Source of the DNA: Lachnospiraceae bacterium UBA7060
GTDB taxonomy: Bacteria > Bacillota > Clostridia > Lachnospirales > Lachnospiraceae
DNA length: 6,266 nucleotides
Reading direction: 5' to 3'
Assembly (NCBI GenBank): GCA_002493835.1
Contig: DLAA01000114.1
Span: forward strand, 1-6,266
Shown here: positions 5,302 to 6,266 of the stretch, piece by piece
How the letters are laid out: each line of letters starts with the position of its first letter
Position numbering within the stretch: the stretch's first letter is position 1
The notes under the pieces: model-generated
The model's input: only the letters and a program-made list of their open reading frames with translations
Told to the model about the DNA's origin: nothing
Databases searched by the model: none
Position numbers and translations under genes: made by a program

Positions 5302-6132
5302 ATGAGCCAGTATATGTCCATCGGAAAAGTTTCAAAATTAAAAAATGTGAGCATTAAATCCCTGCGCTACTATGACCAAATCGGCATTCTGAAACCTGCC
5401 TTTGTCAATACAGAGACCAACTATCGTTACTATACCAAAGAGCAGCTCTATCTTCTGGATGCTATTACCGTCTGCATCAAACTTGGAATTCCTCTTAAGG
5501 ACTTAAACAATTACGTGGAAAATTCTTCCATCAACCTGCAGAAACTCCTCTACGACGGCAAAATTCTTGCAGAGCAGCGGATTCTCGATATCCACAACTG
5601 TCTTGGAACCTTGCAGGAAACTCTGCAGAATATGGCCAGCCCCGTGACAGGACTTGCCAAGATTCCCGAAAGCAAAAGCGGCATCCTTCTGCCCGACGGT
5701 TTCTACCACAATGAGATTGTGACCCGCAAAATGCTCACCGTTCCCTTGGATGAGATGGATATTCCCAAGTATTATGGACAGCACATTCTGAAACTCTTTG
5801 TCACAGCACAGCAGATGGGAACAGTTGTTGCCTATCCGTCAGGTGTACTTCATGAATATCAGGGCGGTCATTACCAGAGACACATGTTCCTCACGATCAC
5901 CGGCGATCCGCCTGCAGCAAAAAACGATGAACATGCTGTCCGCATCATAGACAAGGGAGATTTTGCCTGCCGTAGAATTGCTTCCCATGTGGCAGACTTT
6001 GATACTATACGTCAGGAAATGAAAGAAGTAATTAAAAGCGACGATTTTTGCATCATCGAGACAGATACCTTATCCGAAAAAAACAAAAAAGAAGGCTACC
6101 CATTCGAACTAGAATATCCGTTGTCCTCCTGA
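5302..6132 (+). CDS. MerR-family regulator with GyrI-like ligand domain
   Basis: The 276-residue regulator has a canonical MerR N-terminus: SIGKVSKLKNVSIKSLRYYDQIGILKP (helix-turn-helix and wing, about 6-32), TNYRYYTKEQL (39-49), and a second helical pair ending near residue 72. A long dimerisation helix spans about 77-112. The C-terminal part (about 125-276) fits a GyrI-like/BmrR-type small-molecule-binding domain, ending in FELEYPL. Members of this architecture sense drugs or other hydrophobic compounds and activate promoters with long spacers. The start at 5302 has TGAGG about 8 nt upstream; Met5 is possible but less well placed. The gene is separated from the phosphorylase by a terminator and 326 bp, so it is probably unrelated to cellobiose use. 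The stop codon lies within the left arm of the terminal palindromic element. The ligand is unknown. Confidence 0.9.
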   Translation: MSQYMSIGKVSKLKNVSIKSLRYYDQIGILKPAFVNTETNYRYYTKEQLYLLDAITVCIKLGIPLKDLNNYVENSSINLQKLLYDGKILAEQRILDIHNCLGTLQETLQNMASPVTGLAKIPESKSGILLPDGFYHNEIVTRKMLTVPLDEMDIPKYYGQHILKLFVTAQQMGTVVAYPSGVLHEYQGGHYQRHMFLTITGDPPAAKNDEHAVRIIDKGDFACRRIASHVADFDTIRQEMKEVIKSDDFCIIETDTLSEKNKKEGYPFELEYPLSS

Positions 6133-6254
6133 GCAGTGCCAGGGCATAAGATGGCAAAATGACTGCTTGCAGTCAATTTTGACAGATTATGGACTGATAG
6201 GGCGAAGCCCGCGAACGAGAAAACCGAAGGTTTTCGAGTGCATGCACTGCTCAG
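6129..6254. repeat. Palindrome-rich element bounded by 11-bp inverted repeats
   Basis: CTGAGCAGTGC (6129-6139) and GCACTGCTCAG (6244-6254) are exact inverted repeats enclosing 104 bp that carry no gene. Inside are a terminator-like hairpin (6155-6181), two GAA-loop hairpins (GGGC-GAA-GCCC at 6200-6210; GAAAACC-GAA-GGTTTTC at 6219-6235) and a 12-bp perfect palindrome, AGTGCATGCACT (6237-6248). The layout resembles a non-coding dispersed repeat (MITE- or BIME-like). No target-site duplication is visible, and copy number cannot be judged from one window. Confidence 0.5.
6155..6181. terminator. Likely terminator of the merR gene
   Basis: GACTG-CTTG-CAGTC (6162 region, stem 6161-6174) is extended by T-A and by CAAAA (6155-6159) with TTTTG (6177-6181), with one bulged A. 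Stem symmetry with A-rich and T-rich outer arms would allow termination from both strands. It begins 22 bp past the merR stop. The T run is short (four), so efficiency is uncertain. Confidence 0.5.
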
Positions 6255-6266
6255 TACACAGACCGA

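Noticed and set aside
5503..5784. 93-codon minus-strand frame within merR
   Set aside because: It is fully antisense to a clear MerR-family coding sequence, without a ribosome site.
1..6266. CRISPR arrays, tRNA, rRNA or transposase genes
   Set aside because: No regularly spaced repeats, cloverleaf-like segments, rRNA-like blocks or transposase motifs were seen.

Overview
The window reads like a chromosomal carbohydrate-utilisation locus of a Gram-positive anaerobe of the Clostridia, most likely a gut Lachnospiraceae member (Blautia/Roseburia-like). The reasons are the strong AGGAGG-type ribosome sites, mid-range GC in genes with AT-rich spacers, a cellobiose phosphorylase very close in length and motifs to the clostridial enzyme, and the family mix (LacI, HAAS/DUF1700 membrane protein, MerR-GyrI regulator). 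The genus is an inference; no rRNA or marker gene is present.

Layout. Positions 1-299 hold no convincing protein gene. They contain a cluster of GTAC-centred repeats, a sigma-A-like promoter on the + strand, a small C-rich-loop hairpin and a 16-bp perfect hairpin at 221-263. From 2221 down to 300 runs a three-gene minus-strand operon: a LacI-family regulator, a 130-residue uncharacterised protein whose start overlaps the lacI end by 23 bp, and a HAAS/DUF1700-type membrane protein. Positions 2222-2539 form a divergent control region. It has one promoter for each direction, a CG-centred LacI-type operator (TAAACGTTTA) in the leader of the rightward gene, two weaker look-alikes in the lacI leader, and two unusual leader inverted repeats. 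The rightward gene (2540-4975) is cellobiose phosphorylase (GH94, 811 aa), closed by a long intrinsic terminator. At 4976-5301 lies a second control region, with a MerR-type promoter (20-bp spacer filled by a dyad) and a second dyad. It precedes a MerR-family regulator with a GyrI-like ligand domain (5302-6132). The last ~125 bp is a palindrome-rich element bounded by 11-bp inverted repeats, and its left arm supplies the merR stop codon.

How it works together. The simplest reading is that cytoplasmic cellobiose is split by phosphorolysis to glucose 1-phosphate and glucose. The divergent LacI protein represses the phosphorylase, and perhaps itself, through CG-centred operators until a sugar ligand appears. 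No sugar transporter is in the window. The MerR gene is probably a separate, autoregulated small-molecule sensor; its target would lie in its own promoter or beyond the right edge. The two small genes behind lacI have no obvious metabolic link to cellobiose.

The most interesting non-genic signals are the nested operator/inverted repeat in the phosphorylase leader, the MerR-type promoter, the terminal palindromic element (a candidate dispersed repeat), and a possible small RNA with C-rich loops at about 157-263. I see no clear, wholly new multi-gene system.
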